A stretch of DNA of 43,362 nt, from assembly GCA_903862855.1 (NCBI GenBank), contig CAIOZW010000362.1:1-43362 (forward strand), in the 5' to 3' direction. Under the pieces are notes generated by a model. That model did not search any database. It had not been told where the DNA came from and saw only the letters and a list, made by a program, of their open reading frames with translations. Below, one piece after another: positions 1 through 11,305 of this stretch. Origin of the DNA: an uncultured Acidobacteriota bacterium. Lineage in GTDB: Bacteria > Acidobacteriota > Blastocatellia > RBC074. Within the stretch, counting starts at the first letter, position 1; every line of letters begins with the position of its first letter. A program made the translations under genes and the position numbers.

Positions 1-23
1 CCTCTCGAGCCGGTTCGCCCCGG

Positions 24-1985
24 TCAATCCTCATCGTCACGCAGCTTCTCGATGACCGTGAAGTCCTCGAGCGTCGTGACATCTCCAACGACGTTTCCAC
101 TCGCGGCAATCTCCCGGAGCAGCCGGCGCATGATCTTCCCCGACCGGGTCTTGGGCAGTACATCGGTGAACCGAATGTCGTCGGGTTTGGCAATTGGCCC
201 GATCTCCTTCGCCACGTGATCTCGCAACTCCCGCCGCAGCTCGTCCGAGCCTTCACGCCCCCCCTCGAGCGAGACAAAGGCGACGATCGCCGATCCCTTC
301 AGATCATCCGGACGCCCGACGACTGCCGCCTCGGCAACCACCGGGTGGGAGACGAGGGCACTCTCAACCTCGGCCGTCCCCAACCGGTGTCCGGCAACAT
401 TTAGAACATCATCGACCCGGCCCATGATCCAGAAGTAACCATTCTCATCCCGCCGTGCCCCATCTCCGGCAAAATAGACCCCGGGAATATCACTCCAATA
501 CTGGGTACGGAAGCGTTCGTCATCTCCCCAGATCGTCCGCAGCATACCCGGCCAGGGCTTTCTGATCACCAGATAGCCTCCCTCGTTGACTCCAACCGGA
601 TGGCCTTCACGGTCGACGACATCGATGAAGATTCCCGGCAGGGGCAGGGTCGCCGTGCCCGGAACTGTCGGGGTCGCTCCCGGAAGCGGCGAGATCATCA
701 TTCCACCCGTCTCAGTCTGCCACCACGTATCGACAATCGGGCAGCGCCCCTTCCCTATCACATTGTGATACCAGATCCAGGCCTCGGGATTGATCGGCTC
801 GCCCACCGTTCCGAGCAGCCGCAGTGACGAGAGGTCATGGTTCAGAACGTGATGCTCACCCCACTTGATGAATGAACGAATCGCTGTCGGTGCTGTATAG
901 AAGATATTGACCCGGTGGCGCTCGATGATGTCCCAGAACCGATCCGGCCCCGGATGGTTGGGGGCTCCCTCGTACATCAGTGATGTCGCGCCATTGGCGA
1001 GTGGACCATAGACCACATAGCTATGCCCGGTCACCCATCCAATGTCAGCAGTGCACCAGTAGACATCCTCATCGCGGATATCAAAGACCCATTGATGGGT
1101 CAGCGAGGCCTGGGTGAGATAACCGCCCGTCGTATGCAGGATACCCTTGGGCTTGCCGGTGGTGCCGGAAGTGTAAAGAATGAAGAGCGGATGTTCGCTG
1201 TCAAGCTCCTCGGCCGGGCAGTTGGCATCGACCGTCTGCATCAGCTCGTGCCACCAGTGGTCACGCCCTGGCTCCATCTGGACATCCGAGCCGGTTCGCT
1301 TGACGACGATGCAGGTCCGGACACTCGGAGTCTGCCTGACCGCCTCATCGACCGCCGACTTGAGCGCGACGATGCCGCCACGCCGATAGCCTCCATCTGC
1401 CGTCACTACTGCACTGCAGCCGGCATCATTGATCCGGTCGCGCAGTGCATCTGCCGAAAATCCTCCAAAGACGATCGAATGTGCCGCACCGATCCGCGCG
1501 CAGGCGAGCATGGCGATTGCCAGCTCCGGGATGAGTGGCATGTAGAGCGCAACCCGGTCTCCCTTGCTCACTCCCGTCCTCTTCAGCACATTGGCAAAGC
1601 GGCAGACCTCGTCGTGAAGCTGCTGGTAGGTCAGTGTCCGGACCTCTCCCGGTTCGCCTTCCCAGATGATGGCCGCCTTGTTCCGCCGCCAGGTCGTGAG
1701 ATGTCGATCGAGGCAGTTGTAAGAGACATTGGTCGTCCCGCCAACAAACCACTTCGCAAACGGGAGGTCCCACTCCAGAACCTTGTCCCACTTCCGAAAC
1801 CAGTGGAGCCGCTCGGCCTGACGCCCCCACCAGCCTTCCATATCGGCCTCCGCCTCGGCACAGAGACGGCGGAACTCATCCATGCTCCGGATCTGGGCCT
1901 GGGCCTGGAACTCCGGCGGTGGCGGAAAGATCCTTGTTTCATTGAGGACCGACTTGATCGTTGATGGATCCTGATTGTTCGACAT
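24..1985 (-). CDS. acs: Acetyl-CoA synthetase (AMP-forming)
   Basis: This cytoplasmic enzyme activates acetate to acetyl-CoA through an acetyl-adenylate. The 653 residues match the usual Acs length of about 650. Visible features are the N-terminal Acs cap (from about residue 35), the adenylate-forming phosphate loop [11 protein letters not shown] at 271-281, the WWQTETGG core motif, and the C-terminal PKTRSGK motif. K617 in that motif is the lysine that is acetylated to silence Acs in other bacteria. The gene is last in a minus-strand operon, 46 bases after the ActP-like symporter gene, so uptake and activation of acetate are probably co-expressed. The ATG at 1985 has an AGGAG about 12 bases upstream. 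No terminator is visible in the 23 bases left before the window edge. Confidence 0.97.
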   Translation of the reverse strand: MSNNQDPSTIKSVLNETRIFPPPPEFQAQAQIRSMDEFRRLCAEAEADMEGWWGRQAERLHWFRKWDKVLEWDLPFAKWFVGGTTNVSYNCLDRHLTTWRRNKAAIIWEGEPGEVRTLTYQQLHDEVCRFANVLKRTGVSKGDRVALYMPLIPELAIAMLACARIGAAHSIVFGGFSADALRDRINDAGCSAVVTADGGYRRGGIVALKSAVDEAVRQTPSVRTCIVVKRTGSDVQMEPGRDHWWHELMQTVDANCPAEELDSEHPLFILYTSGTTGKPKGILHTTGGYLTQASLTHQWVFDIRDEDVYWCTADIGWVTGHSYVVYGPLANGATSLMYEGAPNHPGPDRFWDIIERHRVNIFYTAPTAIRSFIKWGEHHVLNHDLSSLRLLGTVGEPINPEAWIWYHNVIGKGRCPIVDTWWQTETGGMMISPLPGATPTVPGTATLPLPGIFIDVVDREGHPVGVNEGGYLVIRKPWPGMLRTIWGDDERFRTQYWSDIPGVYFAGDGARRDENGYFWIMGRVDDVLNVAGHRLGTAEVESALVSHPVVAEAAVVGRPDDLKGSAIVAFVSLEGGREGSDELRRELRDHVAKEIGPIAKPDDIRFTDVLPKTRSGKIMRRLLREIAASGNVVGDVTTLEDFTVIEKLRDDED

Positions 1986-2031
1986 AATTGCTTCTACTCC
2001 TCAGAAAAGTTCGGGGGCACCCCCACTATTG

Positions 2032-3594
2032 TCAATGCATTTCGGCCTTCTCCGCACCAATGCCCGTATTGGCACGGACGTTGAGTTCCGTATACTTAGC
2101 CTCGGCCTGCGGCTCTCGCCCAAGCAGTGTCCCGATGATCGCTCCCAGAAATCCAAGTGGAATGCTGACGATTCCCGGATTCTCAAGTGGAAAGATCGCA
2201 TTGGACTTCATCATGCTCGGACTGAGGAGAATCAGTATCAACGACGAGAGAAGACCGGTCGCCAGACCAGCGACGGCTCCGCGGGTATTGAAACGTGGCC
2301 AGAAGAGCGAGAGGACGATGGCAGGCAGATTGGCGGAAGCGGCAACGGCAAAGGCCAGCGCGACGAGGAACGCTACATTGGCCGTAGGACCGAGCAGGAT
2401 TGCCAGACTTATCGAGACAGCCCCGACGACGAAGGCCGTCACCCGGGCGACCCGCACCTCCTCACCAGGCTTCATCTCCCGTCCGTGATGAAGCACATTG
2501 GTCCAGAAGTCATGGGCGAAGGAGGTCGAGGCGCTGATCGTCAATCCGGCAACCACGGCGAGGATGGTCGCAAAGGCGATCGCCGAGATGAAGGCAAAGA
2601 AGAGATCTCCACCAATCGAGCGGGCAAGCAGCGGGGCGCTCATGTTGGTTCCACCATTTGCCGCGATGAAGTCACGCCCAATGATCGTCGCGGCTCCAAA
2701 ACCGAGAAAGGTGGTCAGAATATAGAAGGTACCAATGATGATCATGGCCCAGACGACGCTGCCGCGCGCGGTCCGCGCATCTGGGACGGTGTAGAACCTC
2801 ACCAGAATATGCGGCAGTCCCGCCGTGCCGAAGATCAGCGCCATACCGAGCGAGATCAGATCGAGTGCTCCATAGGGTGGCTTGTAACGCAACCCCGGTG
2901 TCAGAAAGTTCTGTGTGATCAGATTTCCCGCCGCATCGTGATAGGTGACCAGGGTTACTGCCGCAAAGAAGCGTCCAAGACTGAACCCGAAATGCTTGAG
3001 GACCAGGATGCTGAGCAGCACGGTGCCGCTCAGGAGCAGAATCGCCTTGATGATCTGAACCCAGGTCGTCGCCAGCATGCCGCCGAAAACGACATAGACG
3101 ATCATAAGTATGCCGATCCCGATCACCGCCGAACGATAGGTCACCCCGGTATCCTTGAGCAGCAGCGAGACCAGTGCGCCCGCCCCGACCATCTGGGCAA
3201 TCATGTAGAATGTGCTGACGGTGAGCGTTGAGAGTGCTCCCATGGCGCGAACCGGACGCGGACTGAGCCGGTAGGCGAGGACGTCGGCCATCGTATACTT
3301 GCCAGCATTTCGAAGCGGCTCGGCAACCACGAGGAGGACTGTCAGGTATGCAACGAGCCAGCCCACCGAGTACATGAAGCCATCATATCCCTGAAAGGCG
3401 ATGATTCCGGCAATACCCAGAAATGAAGCGGCGCTCATGTAGTCACCGGCAACCGCGATCCCATTCTGCCAGGCGGTCAATGACCGGCCCGCAGCAAAAT
3501 AGGCGCTTGAACCTGCCGATCGGCGTGCGGCCCACCAGGTGACACCCAGCGTTACGGCCACAAATCCCAGAAACATTATCAATGATGCCGACAT
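2032..3594 (-). CDS. actP: ActP-like sodium:solute (acetate) symporter
   Basis: This is a 520-residue integral inner-membrane transporter of the sodium:solute symporter family, with about 13 hydrophobic segments starting at residue 3. Acetate or another short monocarboxylate is the likely substrate, because a DUF485 gene lies directly upstream and acs directly downstream, the grouping known from the E. coli acs-yjcH-actP operon. The family core is recognisable in the first 130 residues ([19 protein letters not shown] and the following helices) and in the [15 protein letters not shown] stretch near 255. The gene starts 3 bases after the DUF485 stop, which implies translational coupling. Substrate is inferred from family and context; propionate, pyruvate or lactate are possible alternatives. 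Confidence 0.93.
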   Translation of the reverse strand: MSASLIMFLGFVAVTLGVTWWAARRSAGSSAYFAAGRSLTAWQNGIAVAGDYMSAASFLGIAGIIAFQGYDGFMYSVGWLVAYLTVLLVVAEPLRNAGKYTMADVLAYRLSPRPVRAMGALSTLTVSTFYMIAQMVGAGALVSLLLKDTGVTYRSAVIGIGILMIVYVVFGGMLATTWVQIIKAILLLSGTVLLSILVLKHFGFSLGRFFAAVTLVTYHDAAGNLITQNFLTPGLRYKPPYGALDLISLGMALIFGTAGLPHILVRFYTVPDARTARGSVVWAMIIIGTFYILTTFLGFGAATIIGRDFIAANGGTNMSAPLLARSIGGDLFFAFISAIAFATILAVVAGLTISASTSFAHDFWTNVLHHGREMKPGEEVRVARVTAFVVGAVSISLAILLGPTANVAFLVALAFAVAASANLPAIVLSLFWPRFNTRGAVAGLATGLLSSLILILLSPSMMKSNAIFPLENPGIVSIPLGFLGAIIGTLLGREPQAEAKYTELNVRANTGIGAEKAEMH

Positions 3595-3597
3595 GGT

Positions 3598-4032
3598 CTA
3601 TCTTCCCCCCTTCGCCTGACGGATGATCTCCTGCGCCCGGGCATCAAACTTCCCCGCCGCACGTACGTATAGTCCGGCAATCGCCCAGGCAACAAAGAAC
3701 TGTGAAAGGGCAAAAATATAGGCCAGATTGATGACGCCAAAGACCCGGCGGCTCATAAACCCGGGAGCGTATCCGACAAGCACTGGAAGTGCAAAATAGT
3801 AGATGACAAAAAATATGACCGCCGGAACGATAAATCTCCTCTTTGCCGCCAGCAAACCCCGAAACTCGGCAGTCGCCGCCACGGCATCCCAATCGACAGG
3901 GTCGGCATCTTCGTCGGCTGTCATTTCGTGGGCCGGCTTTCCGGTGTCACGTCCCAATGGTGCAACATCGGTCGCCGCTCCCGACAACGGCGTCAGGTCA
4001 GCATCTCCCAGCTCAAGATGGTCTTTGGACAT
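3598..4032 (-). CDS. DUF485 family membrane protein (YjcH-like) upstream of ActP
   Basis: A 144-residue protein with two membrane helices (about 67-89 and 98-122), the usual DUF485 arrangement. Members of this family are routinely encoded directly before ActP-type symporters; their exact role is unsettled. An acidic hydrophilic N-terminal extension of about 60 residues precedes the first helix, longer than in YjcH (about 100 residues in total). I chose the ATG at 4032 because the frame remains open far upstream to 4863 but that part is low-complexity and overlaps the divergent gene at 4402. The actP gene follows after 3 bases. It is the first gene of the acetate operon, with a 369-base divergent spacer upstream. 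Confidence 0.85.
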   Translation of the reverse strand: MSKDHLELGDADLTPLSGAATDVAPLGRDTGKPAHEMTADEDADPVDWDAVAATAEFRGLLAAKRRFIVPAVIFFVIYYFALPVLVGYAPGFMSRRVFGVINLAYIFALSQFFVAWAIAGLYVRAAGKFDARAQEIIRQAKGGR

Positions 4033-4155
4033 CCCGGTCTTCCTCTTCTTTATTGAAAACGTTTTACTGCGCGGATTCGCTTCTCGATTCGACAAGGTGC
4101 GATGAGCCGGAATAGTAGCAGGTGAGAAGCGGAATTGTCCATATTTCAAACCGGA

Positions 4156-4185
4156 GAAGCCCGGTGAAGCCAGGTGAAGCCCGGT
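4156..4185. repeat. Three tandem 10-bp units (gaagcccggt)
   Basis: Units lie at 4156-4165, 4166-4175 and 4176-4185. The middle one differs by one base, and a partial GAGGC follows. The 10-base period places equivalent bases on the same face of the helix, as in some regulator-binding arrays. It could equally be a slippage product. Confidence 0.7.
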
Positions 4186-4390
4186 GAGGCATGATTGGAA
4201 GTCGGGCACGTTCTGCCCCGCCTCTATCAGCGTCTCGGCCGCGGTCAGAATGGATACTGTGGACATCACGACTCCCCTGGGGCAAAATTGGCCTGTTGAG
4301 GATTGACCTGATGCCTCTGCCTTGCCAAAGTAAAACTTGAGGTAAACCCTGCTCTGACTGGTAGGCACTAACTGGTGGGCTGTAATTGTA

Positions 4391-4396
4391 GAGGTG
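4391..4396 (+). promoter_or_regulatory. Shine-Dalgarno deciding the start at 4402
   Basis: GAGGTG lies 5 bases before the ATG at 4402. It favours that start over an in-frame upstream start at 4375, whose extra residues (MGCNCRGET) have no family support. Confidence 0.7.
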
Positions 4397-4401
4397 AAAC
4401 T

Positions 4402-5481
4402 ATGGGGAGTTCGGAAACAGATCGTGACACCGCGGCAGTCCGTGCCGGTGAGGAACTTGGCTGGGTTCACCTTGAATCGACGTTGCGCAACCTGCTGCCT
4501 CTGCCGCCAGAGCAGATGATTGTCGAGCAGTTTCCGGGTGGCCACTCGAATCTCACCTATTGTCTGCGCTTCGGGCAGCTCGAGCTGGTGCTCCGTCGGC
4601 CTCCTTTCGGGCCAGTCGCACCGACGGCCCACGACATGCCGCGTGAATACCGTCTTCTCAAGGCAATTCATCCGCACTTTGACCTCGCCCCTCGTCCCCT
4701 GCTCCTGGTCGAAGAGACGGGGATCATCGGGGCACCATTCTATCTGATGGAACGGCGACGCGGTCTGGTCATTCGCCACGAGATCCCCCCGGCAATTGCG
4801 GGGCAGCCAGCACTCTACCGGCGAATCAGCGAAAGCCTCGTCGAGGCCCTCGTCAGGCTTCACGCCATCGAGATCGAAAAGTCCGGCCTGATCGAACTTG
4901 GACGGCCAGCCGGTTTTGTCAGACGCCAGGTCGAGGGCTGGACCCGCCGCTGGGAGAGAGCGCGGACCTCTGAGGTCCTGGAGATGGAGACCCTTTCGAC
5001 CTGGCTGTTGGCAACCATCCCCCCCGATCCATCATCGCCAACTCTCATCCACAACGACTATAAACTCGACAACGTCATGCTCGATCCAGACGATCCGACC
5101 CGAATCCTCGCCATTCTCGACTGGGAGATGGCGACGGTCGGAGACCCGCTGATCGATCTCGGTCTTCTCCTCTGCTACTGGCCTGAACCGGGGGATTTCG
5201 AGATCACCGGCAGCGCACTGGCTCGGGTGACTGCCAGCCCAGGCTGGATGACCCGTGCGGAGATCGTCGAACATTATGCTGCCTGCAGTGGGCGGCAGGT
5301 GCAGGATATCAGGTGGTACCATATCTTTGCCATCTTCAAACTGGCAGTAGTCATCCAGCAGATCTATCACCGTTATCAATCCGGCCAGACCTCTGATTCG
5401 CGGTTCGCGGGTTTCGAGCTTCAGGTGATGGCTCTGGCCCGTCTGGCAACGCGGCTGACTGGAGAGGGAGAACCTGCCTGA
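4402..5481 (+). CDS. APH-fold phosphotransferase family protein (ACAD10/11 N-domain type)
   Basis: A 359-residue soluble protein of the aminoglycoside phosphotransferase/choline kinase superfamily. The nucleotide-binding N-lobe starts near residue 25 and includes [12 protein letters not shown]. The catalytic loop HNDYKLDN is at 217-224, and the metal-binding segment [10 protein letters not shown] starts at D240. Both active-site aspartates are present, so the fold looks catalytically competent. This sub-branch resembles the kinase-like domain fused to acyl-CoA dehydrogenase in ACAD10/11, where 4-hydroxyacyl-CoA phosphorylation has been described, rather than true drug-resistance enzymes. No acyl-CoA dehydrogenase gene is nearby, so the substrate is unknown. 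The gene at 5505 follows after 23 bases and is probably co-transcribed. Confidence 0.85.
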   Translation: MGSSETDRDTAAVRAGEELGWVHLESTLRNLLPLPPEQMIVEQFPGGHSNLTYCLRFGQLELVLRRPPFGPVAPTAHDMPREYRLLKAIHPHFDLAPRPLLLVEETGIIGAPFYLMERRRGLVIRHEIPPAIAGQPALYRRISESLVEALVRLHAIEIEKSGLIELGRPAGFVRRQVEGWTRRWERARTSEVLEMETLSTWLLATIPPDPSSPTLIHNDYKLDNVMLDPDDPTRILAILDWEMATVGDPLIDLGLLLCYWPEPGDFEITGSALARVTASPGWMTRAEIVEHYAACSGRQVQDIRWYHIFAIFKLAVVIQQIYHRYQSGQTSDSRFAGFELQVMALARLATRLTGEGEPA

Positions 5482-5504
5482 ACCGTTCACCATCTGGTAG
5501 CCAT

Positions 5505-5951
5505 ATGAGTGATATGGATCGAACGACCCGGCTCCTGCTGGCAATTACCGGCAAATTTGCGGTCGAGATCCTGCTGCTCGCCGCGGTCGCCAGCTATGCG
5601 GCGTGGACCAACTTTCATCCGCTCGTCCGCGGATCGATCGATCTTGCCGGCCCCGAACGCGTCGCCGGCTGGGCATTCGACCCGGCGGCCCCCCTCGAGA
5701 CGATCGAGGTCGAACTTTTCATCGATGGTCGATTCTTTGCCTCCCAGCGAGCAGATCGGCCACGCCCCGATCTGCTCGAGGCCGGGGCCTCTCCGGATCC
5801 AGACCGCGGCTTCAGTTTTCCAATTCCGGCAGATGCGCACGGCGTCGGCACTCACACGGTCGAGGTCTTTGCGTTGCGACCGGCTCTGAACGGCAACCGA
5901 ACCCTCATTCCTCTCTCAAGAGAGGCAAAGAGTTTTGTAGTTCAACCCTAA
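5505..5951 (+). CDS. Membrane-anchored protein with GWAFDP beta-sandwich domain
   Basis: A 148-residue protein with one N-terminal hydrophobic segment (about 10-34), likely a signal anchor. The rest (about 40-146) looks extracytoplasmic. It contains GSIDLAGPERVAGWAFDP followed by alternating strands (ETIEVELFIDGRFF). This pattern is shared with small Ig-like domains found at the ends of secreted glycosidases and surface proteins, where 'GWA(F/L)D' is the recurring core. I do not recognise a specific family name with certainty and assign no function. Base composition matches its neighbours. It probably forms a transcription unit with the APH-fold gene 23 bases upstream. Confidence is high that this is a real gene and moderate for the domain. 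Confidence 0.75.
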   Translation: MSDMDRTTRLLLAITGKFAVEILLLAAVASYAAWTNFHPLVRGSIDLAGPERVAGWAFDPAAPLETIEVELFIDGRFFASQRADRPRPDLLEAGASPDPDRGFSFPIPADAHGVGTHTVEVFALRPALNGNRTLIPLSREAKSFVVQP

Positions 5952-6053
5952 TTCTGCCCGGTGCGTCTTGATGCAGTATCGACGCAGTAGTACCATGTCG
6001 TTTTGCCCTTGCCGGTTCCTGCTTGCCCCTTCCAAGGTTGCCGGTCCAAGGTT

Positions 6054-6127
6054 GGCTGCTGGTTCGACAACGCTGGCTGCTGGTTCGACAACGCTGGCTG
6101 CTGGTTCGACAACGCTGGCTGCTGGTT
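6054..6127. repeat. 21-bp tandem repeat, three full units plus a partial
   Basis: Perfect units lie at 6054-6074, 6075-6095 and 6096-6116 (GGCTGCTGGTTCGACAACGCT), with an 11-base partial at 6117-6127. They sit in the 247-base gap before the kinase gene, about 70 bases from its start. The length is a multiple of three, so both strands stay open across it (7-residue periods), but no credible start, RBS or family supports a gene. Confidence 0.9.
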
Positions 6128-6198
6128 GGACTTGGTCACAAGTTCACGACTGAATTGAGACTGCAATGTAGATTACTGCTGATTTACCGAGGTTGATA

Positions 6199-8730
6199 AT
6201 GGCTCCGCTCGCTCCCGGCACGACAATTTCACATTACGAGATCATCGAACAGCTTGGTCAGGGCGGGCAGGCAACAGCCTACAAGGCACGCGATATGCGG
6301 CTGAGCAGGCTGGTCGTCCTGAAGACACTGCTGCCTGAACAGGCGGCATCAGAGAACGCCCGGCGCCGCTTTGAGCGTGAAGCCCGGCTGGCCTCGGCAC
6401 TCGACCATCCAAACATCTGCACCATCTTCGACATCGGCGAGAGCAACGGTCTCTACTTCATCGTCATGCCCTTCATCGAAGGACGAACGCTGAAAGAGGT
6501 GATCAACAAGCAGCCTCTCGAAATGCGAAGCGTTCTCTCGATTGCCATCCAGGTGGCCGATGCCATCGCCTCGGCCCACGGACGCGGCATCATTCACCGC
6601 GATATCAAACCAACCAACATCATTGTCGGCAATGATGGTCAGATCAAGGTGCTCGATTTTGGGCTGGCGAAGATGCTCGAGAATGAGACGGAAGGTGCCG
6701 CCAATCTCGACAAGTCGATGACGGAGATTGGGGTTCCGTACGGCACCCTTGGTTACGGGTCTCCAGAGCAGGCAACGGGCGAGCGGGTTGATCACCGCAC
6801 CGACATCTTCAGCCTCGGCGTGGTCATCTACGAGATGGTAACCGGCCAGCCCCCATTTACAGGGCGAAACCGCATCGAGATCCTCCACGCGGTGGTCAAT
6901 GATCGGCCCTACCCGATCAGCGACCTGGTAGTCAATCCGCCACTGGAGCTGCAGAACATCGTTCATCACGCCATGTCGAAGCGGCCCAAGGATCGCTACT
7001 CGACCATGGTGGCCATGCGTGAGGAGCTGAAATCGCTCATGCGACTGGTGACTGGAGAGGCGGGTGTCCCGACCGAGGCGATGGGCAATCCGGTTGTTCC
7101 ACAGCATGCGCGGACCACCTGGCGCATTTCAAGCACAATTGGCCGGATGCTTGGTGGAGGAGTCTTTGGAATGTTCCGCAGCGGCGCGGGAGAGAAAGAC
7201 CGCGAGATGATGGAGAGGCTGAGTGATTCGCCATCGCGACCATACAGCGCACCGCCGGAGGCTGGTCAGAGCAGCAATCCGTCGAACCGTCCAAGCTCGT
7301 GGCCGGTCTCCTGGGGAACTGAGACCAAGCGAACGATCGCCGTGCTGCCATTCCAGAATCTCTCCGGTAATGTCGAAGACAATTTCTATGAGTTCTCGCT
7401 TGCCGATGGACTGATCGCCGAACTGGCCGGTCTGCGTTCCCTGATCGTCCGGCCATCACAATATATCGCCCAGTATACTGGGCAGAAGATCGATCCACAG
7501 CAGATCGGCATCGACCTGGCAGTCAACACGGTCCTCACCGGAAGTTTCATCAAGAGCGGCGAGAGGTTTCGCGTCACGACCCAGTTGATCGATATCACGA
7601 CCGGAAAGATGCTGGGAAGCGAGAAGATCGACCTCGATTCACGCGATCTGATCACGATTCAGGACACGCTGGCCGAGCGGGTCATCTCCGGACTCAAGCT
7701 GCAACTGACGAAAGAGGAACAGAAAAAGATCGAGAAACCGCTCACTTCAAGCAATGAGGCCTATGAGTTCTACCTGCGTGGGCGTGATCTCCTCTTCCAG
7801 TACATCTCGCATACCTTCGATGATCACGATCTCGATGATGCGATCAAGATGTTTCTCGAAGCGATCAGGATCGATCCAGAATTTGCCCGCGCCCATTATA
7901 CCCTTGGGCGTTGTTACATCCATCACGGACAGGGATATGGGGGAACCGAGTATTTCCAGAAGGCAGAGACTGCCTTGCAGCGGGCGATCCAACTCGATCC
8001 GGACATGCCTGGCGCCCACCTGCAGATGGTCTACGTCTATCTCCACCGTGGAGAGAAGGACAAGGCGCTCGCCACGCTTGCCGAGGTGCGGCGCAAGGCG
8101 CCCAATGATCCGACCGTCTTCATTGTGGCCGGAATGCTCTACCGGCTCAATGGACTCTATGACCGGGCGCTGAAACAGTACGATCGACTTGTCGAGCTGA
8201 GCCCGCGGGACATCGTCATTGCCGGCTACAACCGTGGGCGGATCCTGACCTATCGTCACGAATATGACGAGGCGCTGGCGGCCTTTGCCGAGGCCCGGGC
8301 AGTTGAACCCGATCATCCACTGATCAAGACATTCCTCGCCGTGACCTACTTTACGATGGGCCGCATCGACGACTGCCAGAAGCTGGTCGATGAAGTCACC
8401 GCGCTCCATCCGCATTTCGAGCCGATTCATATTCTGCGTGGGTGGTGTCACAGTGCACGCGGAGAGCACGATGAAGCGCTCGAGGTCATCACCGAACAGG
8501 TCCGCGAGACAGCTGAGGCCGACCATGACATCTCTGTCTGGATGGCCTCACTCTACGCAATGGAGATGCAGCGTGACGAGGCAATCAGGTGGGTAAGGCG
8601 TGCCATCAGTCTGGGGAACGAGAACTATCCGATGTTTGCCGACAACAATCGGCTCGACAATCTGCGGGGAGATCTTCGCTTCGTCGAAATGATGAATGAA
8701 CTGGAGAGGAAGTGGGAGGAGAGGAGGTGA
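6199..8730 (+). CDS. Serine/threonine protein kinase with TolB-like and TPR regions
   Basis: An 843-residue cytoplasmic signalling protein. The Hanks-type kinase domain spans about 13-280: glycine loop GQGGQA near 20, ATP-anchoring K42, catalytic HRDIKPTN at 133-140, DFG at 153-155 and SPE at 188-190, so it should be active. A Ser/Pro-rich linker (about 285-370) leads to a TolB/FlgO N-like domain ([12 protein letters not shown] onward). At least six TPR-like repeats fill roughly 500-830. No membrane helix is visible, unlike many PknB relatives. The ATG at 6199 is chosen because GAGG sits 6 bases upstream; an in-frame TTG at 6193 is less likely. Its stop is embedded in the Shine-Dalgarno of mgtE, which indicates translational coupling. 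This architecture is common in Acidobacteriota. Confidence 0.92.
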   Translation: MAPLAPGTTISHYEIIEQLGQGGQATAYKARDMRLSRLVVLKTLLPEQAASENARRRFEREARLASALDHPNICTIFDIGESNGLYFIVMPFIEGRTLKEVINKQPLEMRSVLSIAIQVADAIASAHGRGIIHRDIKPTNIIVGNDGQIKVLDFGLAKMLENETEGAANLDKSMTEIGVPYGTLGYGSPEQATGERVDHRTDIFSLGVVIYEMVTGQPPFTGRNRIEILHAVVNDRPYPISDLVVNPPLELQNIVHHAMSKRPKDRYSTMVAMREELKSLMRLVTGEAGVPTEAMGNPVVPQHARTTWRISSTIGRMLGGGVFGMFRSGAGEKDREMMERLSDSPSRPYSAPPEAGQSSNPSNRPSSWPVSWGTETKRTIAVLPFQNLSGNVEDNFYEFSLADGLIAELAGLRSLIVRPSQYIAQYTGQKIDPQQIGIDLAVNTVLTGSFIKSGERFRVTTQLIDITTGKMLGSEKIDLDSRDLITIQDTLAERVISGLKLQLTKEEQKKIEKPLTSSNEAYEFYLRGRDLLFQYISHTFDDHDLDDAIKMFLEAIRIDPEFARAHYTLGRCYIHHGQGYGGTEYFQKAETALQRAIQLDPDMPGAHLQMVYVYLHRGEKDKALATLAEVRRKAPNDPTVFIVAGMLYRLNGLYDRALKQYDRLVELSPRDIVIAGYNRGRILTYRHEYDEALAAFAEARAVEPDHPLIKTFLAVTYFTMGRIDDCQKLVDEVTALHPHFEPIHILRGWCHSARGEHDEALEVITEQVRETAEADHDISVWMASLYAMEMQRDEAIRWVRRAISLGNENYPMFADNNRLDNLRGDLRFVEMMNELERKWEERR
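8722..8730 (+). promoter_or_regulatory. Shine-Dalgarno of mgtE overlapping the kinase stop
   Basis: AGGAGGTGA includes the kinase TGA and lies 4-5 bases before the GTG at 8735. This strong site selects the GTG over an in-frame ATG at 8696 and couples translation of the two genes. Confidence 0.75.
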
Positions 8731-8734
8731 GTCC

Positions 8735-10089
<1,355 letters not shown>

Positions 10090-10093
<4 letters not shown>

Positions 10094-11289
10094 TCTTTAA
10101 CGAGACACACTCCCTGACCACCACGACCAAAAGAACGAGAAAGATTCTCCTCGCGCTGATGATCCTGCTGACGGCGCAACTGTCAGCGACCGATGAGAGT
10201 GCGGCGGCCTTACAGGGATATCAGGAGCCGATCCCGCTCGGTCTCCCGGCCGAGACCTGGATCTACTGGGTACCGGTCAATAACCCGCTCACTCCTGAAA
10301 AGATTGCTCTCGGCCGCCGGCTCTTCTTTGATCAACGACTCTCGGCAGATGGGACGATCTCTTGTGCCAGTTGTCATAAACCGGAGCTGGGGTTTGCTGA
10401 TGGCCGTCCCGTTGCCGAGGGGATTGGTGGGCAGCGCGGAACGCGCAATTCAATGAGCCTGCTGAACGTCATCTACAACACCGCCCAGTTCTGGGATGGC
10501 CGGGCCGACACGCTTGAAGAACAGGCTCTGCAGCCACTCACCAACCCGGTTGAGATGGGCAATCGTTCACTCGAGGAGGTGCTGGGACGCTTGCGGACAG
10601 ATCGAGACTATCGCGATCTGTTTCAGCGCGCCTTCGGCCGTGAAATCGACGCGGTTGGGATGGCCGCGGCGATTGCCAGCTTCGAGCGGACACTTCTCTC
10701 CGGCAACTCGGCATTCGACCGCTTCCAGGCAGGTGATGAGAGTGCGCTCAGCGCGGAAGCGCGGCGGGGAATGGCAATCTTTCGCGGACGCGGTCGCTGC
10801 TCACGCTGCCATACGATCACCGAGCATCAGCCATTCTTTACCAACTTTGCCTACCAGAACACTGGCGTCGCGGCTGGCCATCCGGGGTTTGAACAGATTG
10901 CCCGAAACGCGGCGGCAACCATCGAGAGCGGAGCCCCGCTCGCGAGCCTTGCCCGGCTTGCCCTCCAGTCTGGGGGTGAAGAGATTGGGCGCGCGCTCAA
11001 GTCATCACTGCTCTTTGAGATTGGCTCTTACCGGACACCTGGCCTGCGCAACGTAGCGATAACCGCCCCTTACTTTCATGACGGCAGTGCCAGTACGCTG
11101 GCTGAAGTTGTCCGATTTTATAACGGTGGTGGAAGAGCCAACCTTAATCTCGAAGAAGAGCTGCATCCGCTTGGATTGAATGAACGCGAGCAGCGTGATC
11201 TCATTACGTTTCTGGAGTCACTGACGGGAGTGAACATAAAGCTGCCAGGAATGGAGAGCCGACCAGCGGTAGAGTCAGGCAGTCGTTAA
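10090..11289 (+). CDS. Di-heme cytochrome c peroxidase / MauG family protein
   Basis: A 399-residue exported protein. A basic N-terminus and hydrophobic stretch (about 18-32) form a Sec signal peptide. Two c-type heme sites are present, CASCH at 92-96 and CSRCH at 237-241, in the spacing typical of bacterial CCP/MauG. Further family features are LGRRLFFD near 74-81, [12 protein letters not shown] near 119-130, and YRTPGLRNV toward the C-terminus. The likely role is periplasmic H2O2 reduction, or MauG-like protein oxidation. The ATG overlaps the mgtE stop by four bases, so it is third in a coupled trio with the kinase and MgtE. No sixth-ligand assignment is attempted. The last 15 or so residues lie outside the conserved domain. 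Confidence 0.92.
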
Positions 11290-11305
11290 TTCTCCAGTTG
11301 TTCTC

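Larger units (their letters stand above)
4033..4401. other. Divergent intergenic region with three 10-bp direct repeats
   Basis: This 369-base spacer separates the acetate operon (minus) from the phosphotransferase gene (plus), so it should hold two divergent promoters. I could not assign a convincing -35/-10 pair. It contains a run of 10-base direct repeats at 4156-4185. No supported reading frame or RNA gene was found. Confidence 0.6.

Noticed and set aside
1975-3231. 418-codon open frame on the plus strand opposite the symporter gene
   Set aside because: The encoded sequence is highly charged and low in hydrophobic residues with no family character, while the opposite strand encodes a clear transporter. 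It is a GC-driven antisense shadow.
4402-5481. Antibiotic-resistance aminoglycoside phosphotransferase
   Set aside because: The APH catalytic motifs are present, but the rest of the sequence fits the ACAD10/11-like branch; resistance cannot be claimed.
5948-6166. Minus-strand frame with a 7-residue repeat (SNQQPAL)
   Set aside because: The periodicity comes only from the 21-bp DNA repeat. There is no RBS, signal or family, and the plus strand is equally open.
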